A stretch of DNA of 64,000 bases from Bacteroidota bacterium (GCA_947460175.1 CANHGW010000001.1:167089-231088), one strand, 5' to 3'; shown: positions 35,559 to 45,558, numbered from the stretch's first letter. Notes: a model not told the origin generated them from the letters alone. Numbers and translations: made by a program.

Positions 35559-38087
35559 TTAATCATCATTACTTCCTAGTTGAAACACTGAACTATTGAC
35601 CCCAATACGTACACCATATACAGGTGAAGAAAAATTACTATATCCTACTACACCATCAACTCGCATAAACCGAAACAACTTGTATCCTATATTCTCAAGA
35701 CCTACAGAAGCTTCAATATAATTATTATCTTGATTGACATAATACATATTTGTAGCTGCTACTAAATACCATTTGAGTCTACGAAACAACGGAATTTTAT
35801 TCGTCAATAAACCATAAAAATGATGCTCGGCATTGAGAGTTACATACTTAGATTCAGTGTTGCTATTGGCATAATAAGATGCCAATTGAAAACTGTTTAG
35901 GTATTGCGAAGCGAGAAAAATTTGATTCCCATTGAAATGGGTATAGTCAATCACCGAAACTTCATTCTTGTTGATAAACCCACCTACCTTAATTCTGTAA
36001 TTCAATTCTCCCCATAAATTAAAATTCATTTCATCTGTCATAGTTGCTTCCCATTTGCTATAATCAACATCAGATCCTAGTATCATTTTGGCTATTGTAA
36101 AACTCGCACCAAAGGTTGGAAACTTCGACGATGTAGAAACTATACGATCAGAATATTTGATGTACTTTCTTCCTGGTTGAAAACTAATTGCATTTTTCCA
36201 GCTAAAGGCTTGATGCCTTGGCTCCTCATTATTCAACTGCTCGGTAGGATAATTATCAGTAAATTGAGTGTTGTTTTTTCTAAAAGAAAACAAGGTTGAA
36301 TTTTGCAATGGATTTCTATCTTGATAATTGAGAATAGAATTAAAATGAAATCCACTTACATGTTTGTAGTTCCAACTTGCCTCAACAAATCCTGCTTGAT
36401 AAATTTTTAAATAATTACGCCCATAGAAAAGTGTGTAAAGTGAGTTAATTAGAGGATCTACTGGTTCAGCATTGTTGTATTGAAATACATACCGACCTCC
36501 TTGCAATGAGAGGGTCGATTTATTTGTTTTACCAAACGAATAGCGAATGCTTGCCTTTGCGTTGAATTGTTGGTTGCTCACGCCATACCTCATTTTTACT
36601 CTTGTAACTAATTGTTTATCCTCAGAAAATGAATGTTTAAATCTAAACCCATAGGTGTAATTGAATCCTTCAGCTGTATTCCAATTGAAACTAGGTACCG
36701 AAATAATAGGATCCGTTTTAAAACTAGTCGATTTATTCCATCGTTTTACATATCCTTTTGTGATGATTGATTTGAATGTATTCTTTGTTATGACGACTGA
36801 ATCTTTTTTCAATTCATCTACTTTTCGAATGCTATCTTTTTTTACAAAATCTCTCTTTTCATCTTCATCCAAAGGAATTGGTCGTATTGTATCCCAATAA
36901 CTAATAGAACGAGTTAATGCTTCGGATGTATATTCTTTTGAAAATTTATTGAAATATTTTTTCGCATCATAGTTTAATTCATAGTCAGAAAATGTCTGTA
37001 CAAAATTGCCCGTAAATCCAAATCCAAACAACTTTAATTTCATTTTAAACGACTGATCTTTGACCATCAAAATATCCTGCACTGGCACAAATAATTGCTT
37101 GATATACATAGTATCAATCATATCCAATTGATGTTCCTTATCTACCATTAAATCGACTGCATGCAATCGCCATTCATTTTCTATGATATCAATGATACCT
37201 GAAAACAATGGCTCGAATTTTCGACGAGGAATCACCTTGATTCGATTGATTAATTTCCCATCTTCCATGTAAGCACTTAATAATTCGTATTTGTAATTAA
37301 GCATGGCAGTTTCTGCAATAGGTGATATGAATCCTCTTGGGCTTAGTTGATTGCTTATTTGTACATTGTTGTCATATAAATTAATAAAAATAGGTTCACT
37401 CAATCCATAACTTGAGGTGCTACCACTTACACGACTACTTTTTACAATTGTCTTTAACTTGTCTGGTCTTTTATATGCAATATCAGAAATAGATTCTGAC
37501 AAAAAAATAATCCCCTTTTGATCTTCTAATAATTTATCGTCGGTAGAGCTTGTATCCTTTTTATTTTTCTTTTCGCCCATCATACTCAGAATAAATCCAC
37601 TCTTAGCTACATCATCTAGTTTTATATTCCCTTTAATGTATGCTTCGGCCTTATAGGCATCCAATTGTTTATTGTAAAAAGAGCGTTTTTGTATTGTCTT
37701 TTTTATAATAGCTATAGCGGGATTTTCGCCTTGTTTAACTATTATTTCTTTGAGTGTTGTTTCATTCGGTTTGAGCTGAAAATTATGATTTATTGCTGTA
37801 GCTGAAATAGTCAATTCAATTTCCTCTTTCTTGTATCCTACATATTGACATACAATTGTATATTTCCCTTCAGCAAATTCAAATTGATACTTTCCATCAA
37901 TATTGGTTGTTGTACCCTTAGTAGTTCCTTTTATATAAACACTTGCGAAAGGAAGTGCCTCACCTTTTGTATCAGTGACTTTACCTTTGAGCAAAGAAGC
38001 ATTTACTTTGCCTATACACATTGTCATTAATAATAATACACAACACCATTTCACCATAAGAAATAATTTTTGAACAAAATAGCTCAA
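35559..38087 (-). CDS. DUF5686 outer membrane protein with carboxypeptidase-like regulatory domain
   Basis: 842 aa. A signal peptide (start possibly at the inner ATG 38057, MVKWCCVLLLMTMCIGKVNA) is followed by a CarboxypepD_reg-like Ig domain (LKGKVTDTKGEALPFASVYI, NIDGKYQFEF) at ~35-110. The remaining part matches DUF5686: KQGENPAIAIIKKTIQKR, GIIFLSESISDIAY, then many amphipathic strands ending in GVRIGVNSSVFQLGSNDD, consistent with an outer membrane beta-barrel. Function unknown; related proteins occur widely in Bacteroidota envelopes. It converges on the protease gene with a 9-base gap. Confidence 0.85.
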   Translation of the reverse strand: MSYFVQKLFLMVKWCCVLLLMTMCIGKVNASLLKGKVTDTKGEALPFASVYIKGTTKGTTTNIDGKYQFEFAEGKYTIVCQYVGYKKEEIELTISATAINHNFQLKPNETTLKEIIVKQGENPAIAIIKKTIQKRSFYNKQLDAYKAEAYIKGNIKLDDVAKSGFILSMMGEKKNKKDTSSTDDKLLEDQKGIIFLSESISDIAYKRPDKLKTIVKSSRVSGSTSSYGLSEPIFINLYDNNVQISNQLSPRGFISPIAETAMLNYKYELLSAYMEDGKLINRIKVIPRRKFEPLFSGIIDIIENEWRLHAVDLMVDKEHQLDMIDTMYIKQLFVPVQDILMVKDQSFKMKLKLFGFGFTGNFVQTFSDYELNYDAKKYFNKFSKEYTSEALTRSISYWDTIRPIPLDEDEKRDFVKKDSIRKVDELKKDSVVITKNTFKSIITKGYVKRWNKSTSFKTDPIISVPSFNWNTAEGFNYTYGFRFKHSFSEDKQLVTRVKMRYGVSNQQFNAKASIRYSFGKTNKSTLSLQGGRYVFQYNNAEPVDPLINSLYTLFYGRNYLKIYQAGFVEASWNYKHVSGFHFNSILNYQDRNPLQNSTLFSFRKNNTQFTDNYPTEQLNNEEPRHQAFSWKNAISFQPGRKYIKYSDRIVSTSSKFPTFGASFTIAKMILGSDVDYSKWEATMTDEMNFNLWGELNYRIKVGGFINKNEVSVIDYTHFNGNQIFLASQYLNSFQLASYYANSNTESKYVTLNAEHHFYGLLTNKIPLFRRLKWYLVAATNMYYVNQDNNYIEASVGLENIGYKLFRFMRVDGVVGYSNFSSPVYGVRIGVNSSVFQLGSNDD

Positions 38088-38205
38088 AATAAATTAACCT
38101 ATTCAAAATATTGACAAATGGTTATTCTTATTGATCTCTGGTTGTACTTGATTAAATTATTTAATATCGAAATAGACTGTTACAAAGTTCGAAATTATCG
38201 AATTT

Positions 38206-39396
38206 CTATTTACTCAAATACATACTTCTGTCTTTATATAATTGTCTAAAATAAGGATCACGTAAATCTTTAATAAAACGAATAGCTTCACCAGTCGATT
38301 TCATTTCGGGACCAAGTTCTTTGCTTACTCCAGGAAATTTATCGAAAGAGAAAACAGGCTCTTTAATGGCAAATCCTGTTAGTTTTTTCTCGTAAGTAAA
38401 ATCACTTAATTTGTTTTCCCCCAACATAATTTTAGTGGCAATATTCAAATATGGAATTTGATATGCTTTTGCAATAAATGGTGTTGTACGGGATGCACGA
38501 GGATTTGCTTCAATTACATAAACCGTATTATCTTTTATAGCAAATTGAATATTTATTAAACCTTTTATGTTTAATGCTTTCGCAATTTTCAACGCATAAT
38601 GTTCCATAGTCGTCACCAACATGGGCGTTAGATTAAAACAAGGCAACATAGCATGACTATCACCGCTATGAATTCCTGCTGGCTCAATGTGTTCCATCAC
38701 ACCCATTACATGAAGTTGATCTCCATCATATATGGCATCAACCTCTGCTTCTTGACAACGATCCAAGAAATGGTCAATTAAAATTTTATTGTCAGGTATA
38801 TGTTTTAAAATGCTAATGACTGCTTTTTCTAACTCTTCATCATTAATCACAATTTTCATTCGTTGCCCACCTATCACATAACTCGGACGAACCAATACCG
38901 GATAACCTACTTTGTTGGCTACGGCAATGGCTTCATCTACATTCACCGCAGCTCCATACTCAGGATAAGGTATTTCTAGCTCTTTTAATAAATCACTGAA
39001 ACGACCTCTGTCTTCTGCAATATCCATATTGTCGAAGCTTGTTCCAATGATTGGAATATTTTTTTCGTGTAGTTTTTTAGAAATTTTCAAAGCAGTTTGT
39101 CCTCCCAATTGTACAATGACACCTGCTGGCTTTTCATGTTCAATAATTTCATAAATATGTTCCCAATTAACAGGCTCAAAATAAAGTTTATCGGCCATAT
39201 CAAAATCGGTACTCACCGTTTCAGGATTACAATTTATCATAATGGCTTCATAACCACATTCTTTGATGGCAAGCAAACCATGCACACAACAATAGTCAAA
39301 CTCAATGCCTTGTCCAATTCTATTAGGGCCTGAACCTAAAACGATAATTTTCTTTTTGTCGGTAACGATGCTTTCGTTGTGTATTAATTTTGTCAT
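38206..39396 (-). CDS. carB: Carbamoyl-phosphate synthase large chain, C-terminal half (separate gene)
   Basis: 396 aa from the ATG at 39396 (a GTG at 39408 is possible). It begins LIHNESIVTDKKKIIVLGSGPNRIGQGIEF, the start of the second synthetase half of CarB, and contains the second ATP-grasp domain (PVLVRPSYVIGGQRMKIVI, EVDAIYDGDQLHVMG, VYVIEANPRASRTTPFIAK). It ends soon after GEAIRFIKDLRDPYFRQLY and lacks the allosteric MGS-type domain found in E. coli. This half phosphorylates carbamate. In most bacteria it is fused to the half at 40093-41757; here a 600-bp ORF6N gene and repeats lie between them. Confidence 0.92.
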   Translation of the reverse strand: MTKLIHNESIVTDKKKIIVLGSGPNRIGQGIEFDYCCVHGLLAIKECGYEAIMINCNPETVSTDFDMADKLYFEPVNWEHIYEIIEHEKPAGVIVQLGGQTALKISKKLHEKNIPIIGTSFDNMDIAEDRGRFSDLLKELEIPYPEYGAAVNVDEAIAVANKVGYPVLVRPSYVIGGQRMKIVINDEELEKAVISILKHIPDNKILIDHFLDRCQEAEVDAIYDGDQLHVMGVMEHIEPAGIHSGDSHAMLPCFNLTPMLVTTMEHYALKIAKALNIKGLINIQFAIKDNTVYVIEANPRASRTTPFIAKAYQIPYLNIATKIMLGENKLSDFTYEKKLTGFAIKEPVFSFDKFPGVSKELGPEMKSTGEAIRFIKDLRDPYFRQLYKDRSMYLSK

Positions 39397-39402
39397 AATA
39401 TG

Positions 39403-39425
39403 GAACACTGATTTTACAGATTAGA
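39403..39425. repeat. Direct repeat, copy 1, flanking the ORF6N gene
   Basis: A 23-base sequence (GAACACTGATTTTACAGATT plus AGA) also found at 40026-40048 with one mismatch. It overlaps the possible GTG start of the carB C-terminal half. Confidence 0.85.
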
Positions 39426-39431
39426 TAGCTT

Positions 39432-40031
39432 TTAGTGATTTTTCTTTTTAGATTTTGTTTTGAAACCTATGGGTTCTCTTTCAACAGGTTTTTGTTCTTC
39501 TTTTTCTTGAATGAGTTTATCTAAAACTTGATAAATTTCAATAATTTGTACATCTTGTTCGTCAATTCGTTCTGATAATTCGTCTTTAATTGAATTGATT
39601 TGTTTTGAAATATTTTTTCTGTCAGAAATATATTGTTTTAATGAAATAAATGCACGAACCACAGCAATACTCACTTTCACCGCTTTTTCACTTCGTAAAA
39701 CAGACGCTAACATGGTTACCCCATGTTCAGTAAATGCAAATGGCAAATATGACTTTCCACGATGTTTTTTCGAACTGGTCGCAATTTGCGACCAGTTCGA
39801 TTCTGATGTGGTCACAATTTGTGACCGCATTATTTCCCATTCATTTTCAGTTAATTGAAACATAAAATCTTCAGGAAAACGTTCAATATTTCGTTTAACT
39901 TGCTCATTTATACGTTTAGTTTCCACTTCGTACATTTCAGCAATTTCATAATCAAGCATTACTTTATGCCCTCTTATTTCGTATATTTTATTATGTATAA
40001 TTTCTGAATTCATTTCTAATTTTTTGAACAC
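39432..40031 (-). CDS. ORF6N domain protein
   Basis: 199 aa. The N-terminal ORF6N domain (residues ~8-100) is clear: HNKIYEIRGHKVMLDYEIAEMYEVETKRI, NIERFPEDFMFQLTENEWE and YLPFAFTEHGVTMLASVLRS. A coiled-coil region (~130-185) and a basic end KTKSKKKNH follow. ORF6N proteins are phage antirepressor-like DNA-binding proteins that are scattered through Bacteroidota genomes as single mobile-looking genes; their role is not established. It sits exactly between the two carB halves and is bracketed by 23-bp direct repeats, which points to insertion as a unit. Confidence 0.9.
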   Translation of the reverse strand: MFKKLEMNSEIIHNKIYEIRGHKVMLDYEIAEMYEVETKRINEQVKRNIERFPEDFMFQLTENEWEIMRSQIVTTSESNWSQIATSSKKHRGKSYLPFAFTEHGVTMLASVLRSEKAVKVSIAVVRAFISLKQYISDRKNISKQINSIKDELSERIDEQDVQIIEIYQVLDKLIQEKEEQKPVEREPIGFKTKSKKKNH

Positions 40032-40104
40032 TGATTTTATAGATTAGAAAAATTTACACTGATAAAATCTGTGCAAATCCATTAGGTCCATTCTATCCGT
40101 GTTC
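40026..40104. repeat. Dispersed 79-bp repeat with inverted ends, including direct-repeat copy 2
   Basis: Begins GAACACTGATTTTATAGATT and ends TCTATCCGTGTTC, so the ends GAACAC / GTGTTC are complementary. The inner parts AACACTGATTTTATAGATT and AAAATCTGTGCAAATCC also pair imperfectly. Similar AATC[TC]GTG-type repeats are frequent between Bacteroidota genes. The end of the repeat supplies the last codons and the stop (SIEHG, TAG) of the carB N-terminal half. Confidence 0.75.
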
Positions 40105-41757
40105 TATTGATAGCTTTTCAAACGTTGAATAAAAATATGGCGTTACAGCTTCAAACTCACCAGCACAAGTATCAACCATTTTAAACACTCGAGTAATGCC
40201 CAATGATTTTCGTTTTTCATACAATTCATCTTCGGTGCCGTCATTCATAATTCTGCAAATTTGCTCATCACCGAATCCGTTAGTTTTTGCAGTCTGCAAT
40301 AAATCAGTAGGCAAGGTATCTAATTTATATTTTGCAATTTCTTTTTCAATATCACACAGTTTTTTAATTTCATTTAAAAACCATTTGTCGATACCATGAC
40401 TTGCTTTTGAGATAGAATTCACACTCACACCAGCCATCAAAGCATCTTTAATTCTAAAAATTCGATCCCATTTTGGTGTTTTTAATGACTCTAAAATATC
40501 ATCGGTTTTCATCAAGCTTTTTCCGTAATAACCCAATCCAATGGCATTGTTTTCGAGGCTTTGACAAGCCTTTTGTATAGCTTCCGTAAAGCTTCTACCA
40601 ATAGCCATCACCTCACCAACCGATTTCATTTGAAGTCCTAAGGTATCCTTTGCACCTTTAAATTTATCGAAATTCCAACGAGGAATTTTTACAATTACGT
40701 AATCTAATGTTGGTTCAAAAAACGCTGATGTATTACCTGTAATTTGATTGTTCAATTCATCCAAACGATAGCCAATGGCCAATTTGGTAGCTACTTTTGC
40801 AATTGGATAGCCAGTTGCTTTACTTGCCAATGCTGACGAACGAGAAACACGTGGATTAATTTCAATAGCAATAATTTCTTCGGTTTCAGGATTCATGGCA
40901 AACTGCACATTACATCCTCCTGCAAAATTTCCTAAATCACGCATCATCATGATGGCAGTGTTTCGCATCAACTGAAATGCAGTATCACTCAACGTCATAG
41001 CCGGTGCAACTGTAATAGAATCACCAGTATGAACACCCATTGGGTCAAAGTTTTCAACTGTACAAATGATACAAACATTATCCGCACTATCTCTCAATAA
41101 TTCTAATTCAAATTCTTTCCAACCCAACACAGCCTGCTCAACTAATACCTCATGAATAGGACTTGCTTGCAAACCTCTGTTCAATGCTTCATCTAAATCT
41201 TCAGGTGCATTTACAAATCCACCACCAGTTCCACCCAACGTAAACGATGGACGAATCACTAAAGGGAAGCCCATTTCTTGTGCAAACTCTTTTCCTTCTA
41301 AAAATGAATTGGCAGTTTTTGCTTTTGCAACAGTTACACCCAATTTTATCATCCATTGACGGAATTGCTCACGATCTTCGGCTTTATCAATGGCTTTAAT
41401 ATCAACACCTATTAATCGAACATTGTATTGTTCCCAAATGCCCAATTCCTCAGCTTCTTTAGCCAAGTTCAAGGCAGTTTGTCCACCCATAGTAGGCAAT
41501 ACAGCATCAATATCATTTTCTTGTAAAATCTGCTCAATACTTGTAACATTTAAAGGCAACAAATACACTCTATCAGCCATCATAGGGTCGGTCATGATAG
41601 TTGCAGGATTTGAATTAATAAGAATAACTTTGATACCTTCTTCACGAAGAGAACGTGCCGCTTGGGTTCCACTATAATCAAACTCACAAGCTTGACCAAT
41701 AACAATAGGACCAGAACCAATAATTAAAACGGACTTAATTGAGTTGTCTTTAGGCAT
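40093..41757 (-). CDS. carB: Carbamoyl-phosphate synthase large chain, N-terminal half (separate gene)
   Basis: 554 aa. DNSIKSVLIIGSGPIVIGQA is the CarB start; the first ATP-grasp domain has PLVIRPSFTLGGTGGGFVNA, EFELELLRDSADN and AIEINPRVSRSSALASKATG, followed by the oligomerisation domain and MVDTCAGEFEAVTPYFYST. This half makes carboxyphosphate and carbamate. Translation stops after YSTFEKLSIEHG, precisely where fused CarB proteins pass into the second half. Together with the 396-aa gene the total is ~950 residues, equal to a full Bacteroidota CarB, so no core sequence appears lost. carA is not in the window. Confidence 0.93.
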   Translation of the reverse strand: MPKDNSIKSVLIIGSGPIVIGQACEFDYSGTQAARSLREEGIKVILINSNPATIMTDPMMADRVYLLPLNVTSIEQILQENDIDAVLPTMGGQTALNLAKEAEELGIWEQYNVRLIGVDIKAIDKAEDREQFRQWMIKLGVTVAKAKTANSFLEGKEFAQEMGFPLVIRPSFTLGGTGGGFVNAPEDLDEALNRGLQASPIHEVLVEQAVLGWKEFELELLRDSADNVCIICTVENFDPMGVHTGDSITVAPAMTLSDTAFQLMRNTAIMMMRDLGNFAGGCNVQFAMNPETEEIIAIEINPRVSRSSALASKATGYPIAKVATKLAIGYRLDELNNQITGNTSAFFEPTLDYVIVKIPRWNFDKFKGAKDTLGLQMKSVGEVMAIGRSFTEAIQKACQSLENNAIGLGYYGKSLMKTDDILESLKTPKWDRIFRIKDALMAGVSVNSISKASHGIDKWFLNEIKKLCDIEKEIAKYKLDTLPTDLLQTAKTNGFGDEQICRIMNDGTEDELYEKRKSLGITRVFKMVDTCAGEFEAVTPYFYSTFEKLSIEHG

Positions 41758-42154
41758 TTTTTTTTTATCCCGTTGTAAAACGGGAAGTCAGAAAAACACA
41801 GACTTATGACTGTTGAAGCGCAAATGTAATCATTGAACCACTGATTTAAAAGTATTGTGGAAAAAGAAATAAAGATTCGAATTTTGCACAATCCTCAACA
41901 TGAATCAAATACATAAGTTAAGTCTTTATTTTATTAACTTTCTAAAATCCAGATGGATTGATATAAAATATCAAGGTGAAGGAAAAACTTATATTTCTTA
42001 TTTCAAAAATTTTGAAATCTGTTTTTTATCGTTCAAATAGTGTTATTCACAGCACTTTTATTCATTATTTTCATACAAATAGCGCTCAAATTTAAAATTA
42101 TTCAAACTTTCGAGTAATTTACGATGTCTTTTAATCAACTAATATTATTATACA
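41758..42154. other. Gene-free stretch between carB and the second T9SS cargo gene
   Basis: 397 AT-rich bases between divergent genes. A small hairpin (CCCGTT/AACGGG, 41769-41784) lies 12 bases upstream of the carB ATG and could act in its leader. No convincing promoter consensus, RNA gene or riboswitch is seen. Confidence 0.6.
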
Positions 42155-44614
42155 ATGAATAAATTGTTACCTTTTTTTCTAGTTTTAGTGTTTTTTATTA
42201 ATGTCTCACATGCTCAAAATTTTGAATGGGCGCAGCGAATAGGCAATGTAAGGAGCGATAAAATAACTTCAATCAAAACTGATGGTTTAGGATATATATA
42301 TATTGCTGGATATTTCAGCACAAGCACACCTATTGGTACCAATGGGTTAATACTAAACTATACTGCTAATACACAAAGCAAGGAAGCATTTATTGCTAAA
42401 TTAGATAGCACAGGTTATTGTTATTGGGCAAGAAGCGGCGGGCAGGGTTTTGATGACCGAGTATTAGGAATGGATGTTGATAGCCTAGGAAATAGCATTA
42501 TAGTAGGAACATATTGGTCGAATAACTTTGTAATGGGTTCTGTTACTATCAATAACGCTGGATTTGGCGGAGCCGACCAATGTCTAGTTGTAAAGCATGA
42601 TCCTAATGGCAACCAACTTTGGGGGACATTTGTTGCTGGTAATGCGGGCGATGATCAGGGTCTAGATGTAGCCACAGACAAATATGGGAACAGTTATATT
42701 GTAGGATTTATGACTGGTAATTTATTGCGATGCGGTGGCAATACGGTTACTGCAACAAACACCAACACCTCGAGTCAACAACACAGTTATTGGCTAGCTA
42801 AAATAAATAGTACTGGGACTTTTCAATGGGCAAAAACATTTGGCAATCTACCTTACGATACCGCTGTAAACAAATATATTGAACGCGATATTGCCGTTTG
42901 TGTAGATGAAGCTGATGGCGTTTATGTAACTGGTGGTTTTGACCACACTTGGCCATTTGGGACTACAACTCTTACCAGTAGTGGCGGGTACGATATTTTT
43001 GCACTCAAATACGACTCATCAGGTGCTTTTCAATGGGCTACTCAAGGCGGAAGTTCAAAGGATGATTGGAGTAACGGAATCTGTTCGGATAAAAATGGAT
43101 ATATTTATATAACAGGTGAGCATCGTGATTCCCTAATTATGGATACTATATTGGTAAAAAACTACGATAAAAGAGATGCGTATCTGATTAAAATTGATGC
43201 ACAAACAGGTAAACCCATTTGGGGCAAACGTGCTGGAAGTGACTTGGGTGGCGAACGAGGCAATGATGTATGGGCCGATGACAAATGCAATGTATACTTA
43301 GTCGGCGATATTAACGAAGGCGCTAAATTTGGAGACAACATTGTTACGCCTTTAAATGGTGAAGGTGTTCAAAGTTTTATGGCAAGGATTACACCTGATG
43401 GAAAATGGTCATGGGCAATCACTGCTGGAGGATTGGGCGATGACGACCGTGGTAATGCTGTTACAAAAGGCAAGGGGAATCAAGTATATATGGCAGGTTA
43501 TTTTAGACAAACTGTTCAATATGGAAATACAACATTGGTTTCTGCTGCTTCAAGCGATGGTGTATTTGCAAGGATATACGACTCAATGTTAAACAAAGGA
43601 ACTCCATTTACTTTAAACCCACCTGCAAAAACAGTTTTATGCTTTGGAGATACTGCTCATTTAAAAATACCAAAACATGGTTATTTTCAAATAAATCCAA
43701 GCAATGGAATTCAGTTCAATGCCGATACTACCTTGCTAATATTTTCACCAACTACCACCACAACCTATACAATGAGTGGTTATAGCGCAGGTGCTTGTAC
43801 CGACTATGATACATTGACATTTACAATCTCTGTAGGCTTGCAAGGTTTCACACTTTCACACCCTACTGATACATCCATATGTAATGGCGAATCAATCGAT
43901 TATGCATTATTACCACACGACCATTTTGAAATTACACCTTCTACCGGCACGAGTTTAAATGCAAATGAATCCTTACTGACCTTTTCTCCAAGTACAACTA
44001 CTACATATACGCTTAGCGGCTATAGCCTGGGTGTATGTCCAAGTTATGATACGATTAAAGTTACTATCGTAATTGCACCTTCACCAGTGGCTGCATTTGA
44101 TATTACTCCTAATATTGCATTGATTCAAAATCCAACATTTACATTGAAGAATAATTCTACAGGCGGTAATTATTATGCATGGTATAAAGGGAGTCAGCTA
44201 TTTTCTACATTTACAAGCCCTTCTGTAACCGAATCTAGTGTTGGTAATTATTGTTACAAACTTGTGGTTGAAACCACAGAAGGATGCAAAGACTCAGTCA
44301 CACATTGTGGTGATATTATCAACGACGAACGTGTCTTTTTCCCAAATGCATTTTCTCCCAATGATGATTTAATCAATGATGATTTCAAACCAATTATCTC
44401 CAACATTGATTTAACGACACTTAAAAATTATACGTTTATGATTGCCAATCGATATGGTGATATAGTATACAAAAGTGATAATCCAAATTTTGGATGGGAT
44501 GGCACATTAAAAGGTACTCGATGCGAAATGGGCACTTATTACTACTTGTGCAAATTTACTTCTGCAAGTGGCAAAGTATATGAGTATAAAGGAGACCTAA
44601 TTTTAATTTATTAA
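42155..44614 (+). CDS. Secreted beta-propeller protein with type B T9SS C-terminal domain
   Basis: 819 aa. A signal peptide (1-20, ending SHAQ) precedes about eight SBBP-type repeats of ~50 residues (DGLGYIYIAGYFSTSTPIG, DKNGYIYITGEHRD, GNQVYMAGYFRQTVQYG), residues 20-475, forming a beta-propeller. Two Ig-like modules follow, each ending in FSP.TTTTYT.SGYS (~525 and ~610); the same module occurs once in the cargo at 5999. The C-terminus (FFPNAFSPNDDLINDDF, NRYGDIVYKS, GWDGTLKGT, GTYYYLCKF) is the type B T9SS sorting domain. Surface-exposed; role unknown. Confidence 0.88.
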   Translation: MNKLLPFFLVLVFFINVSHAQNFEWAQRIGNVRSDKITSIKTDGLGYIYIAGYFSTSTPIGTNGLILNYTANTQSKEAFIAKLDSTGYCYWARSGGQGFDDRVLGMDVDSLGNSIIVGTYWSNNFVMGSVTINNAGFGGADQCLVVKHDPNGNQLWGTFVAGNAGDDQGLDVATDKYGNSYIVGFMTGNLLRCGGNTVTATNTNTSSQQHSYWLAKINSTGTFQWAKTFGNLPYDTAVNKYIERDIAVCVDEADGVYVTGGFDHTWPFGTTTLTSSGGYDIFALKYDSSGAFQWATQGGSSKDDWSNGICSDKNGYIYITGEHRDSLIMDTILVKNYDKRDAYLIKIDAQTGKPIWGKRAGSDLGGERGNDVWADDKCNVYLVGDINEGAKFGDNIVTPLNGEGVQSFMARITPDGKWSWAITAGGLGDDDRGNAVTKGKGNQVYMAGYFRQTVQYGNTTLVSAASSDGVFARIYDSMLNKGTPFTLNPPAKTVLCFGDTAHLKIPKHGYFQINPSNGIQFNADTTLLIFSPTTTTTYTMSGYSAGACTDYDTLTFTISVGLQGFTLSHPTDTSICNGESIDYALLPHDHFEITPSTGTSLNANESLLTFSPSTTTTYTLSGYSLGVCPSYDTIKVTIVIAPSPVAAFDITPNIALIQNPTFTLKNNSTGGNYYAWYKGSQLFSTFTSPSVTESSVGNYCYKLVVETTEGCKDSVTHCGDIINDERVFFPNAFSPNDDLINDDFKPIISNIDLTTLKNYTFMIANRYGDIVYKSDNPNFGWDGTLKGTRCEMGTYYYLCKFTSASGKVYEYKGDLILIY

Positions 44615-44650
44615 GTAAAACATAATCAGTTATATTAAACAAAACAATTC

Positions 44651-44681
44651 TTGAATAATATTGTTGAATAATATACTTTTG
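44651..44681 (+). promoter_or_regulatory. Promoter (TTG-N20-TACTTTTG) for the DUF389 gene
   Basis: A TTG at 44651-44653 is 20 bases from TACTTTTG at 44674-44681, only seven bases before the ATG at 44689. One of the best consensus matches in the window. Confidence 0.6.
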
Positions 44682-44688
44682 AAATTCG

Positions 44689-45558
44689 ATGATCCGATTT
44701 TCCGAATTCAAAAAAACTTTATTCAAATCACTGAATCTTCATCATGAAGAGAAAGAGAGTGAAACATACCACGAAATTGTATGTGCTGCTGAATTTTCAG
44801 GATTTAATTTATGGATATTGGGATTTGCAATGGTCATTGCTTGTATTGGTCTCAATACAGATTCTGCTTCGGCTGTAATTGGCGCAATGCTTATTTCACC
44901 ACTCATGGGACCTATTACCGGATATTCGTTTGCATTAGCGATCAAAGACAAAAAACTAAAAAACATTTCAATTCGAAATTGGATTTGGATGACTGGCATT
45001 AGTCTAATTGCATCAACCTTGTTTTTTATTATAAGTCCATTTGACAATGATACACATGCTTTGTTGTCATTTACAAAAGCAAGTATTTTTGATATCTTAA
45101 TTGCCTTTTTTGGAGGACTGGCTGGCTTCATTGGTATCATGAAAAAAGATGGAATCAAAGTAATGGCTGGTGTAGCGGTTGCAACTGCCTGTATGCCACC
45201 ATTATGCACTGCTGGATTTGGTTTAGCCCATGGCAATTGGGGTGAATTTGTTGGAGGTCTATATTTTTATTTGATCAACTGTTTATTTATTGGCTTAGCT
45301 ACCTTTATTTTAGCACGATTTACCAACTTTCATTTACACTTTAAACCCCAAGACAAATCAACGAGTAAGCTAGCCACTTGGCTTTGGACATTATTTATTA
45401 TTGCCATGATTATACCAGGTGGATATATTGCATGGCAAAAATGGAAAGAAGAAAAAAACCCATTGAATGAAAAAATATTGAATGACAAACAACGTATCAT
45501 TCAATTAGAACAACAAGTCAATCGATTAGATTCGTTACTCAATCTAAAAAATAACTAA
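44689..45558 (+). CDS. DUF389 membrane protein
   Basis: 289 aa with five to six membrane helices and a C-terminal coiled coil (NDKQRIIQLEQQVNRLDSLLN). The DUF389 core is clear: NLWILGFAMVIACIGLNTDS, AVIGAMLISPLMGPITGYSF, and GVAVATACMPPLCTAGFGL near residue 162. The proline/glycine motifs in the helices are the conserved ones. Function is not established; homologues are widespread in Bacteroidota and Actinobacteria. Monocistronic by its own promoter. Confidence 0.88.
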   Translation: MIRFSEFKKTLFKSLNLHHEEKESETYHEIVCAAEFSGFNLWILGFAMVIACIGLNTDSASAVIGAMLISPLMGPITGYSFALAIKDKKLKNISIRNWIWMTGISLIASTLFFIISPFDNDTHALLSFTKASIFDILIAFFGGLAGFIGIMKKDGIKVMAGVAVATACMPPLCTAGFGLAHGNWGEFVGGLYFYLINCLFIGLATFILARFTNFHLHFKPQDKSTSKLATWLWTLFIIAMIIPGGYIAWQKWKEEKNPLNEKILNDKQRIIQLEQQVNRLDSLLNLKNN

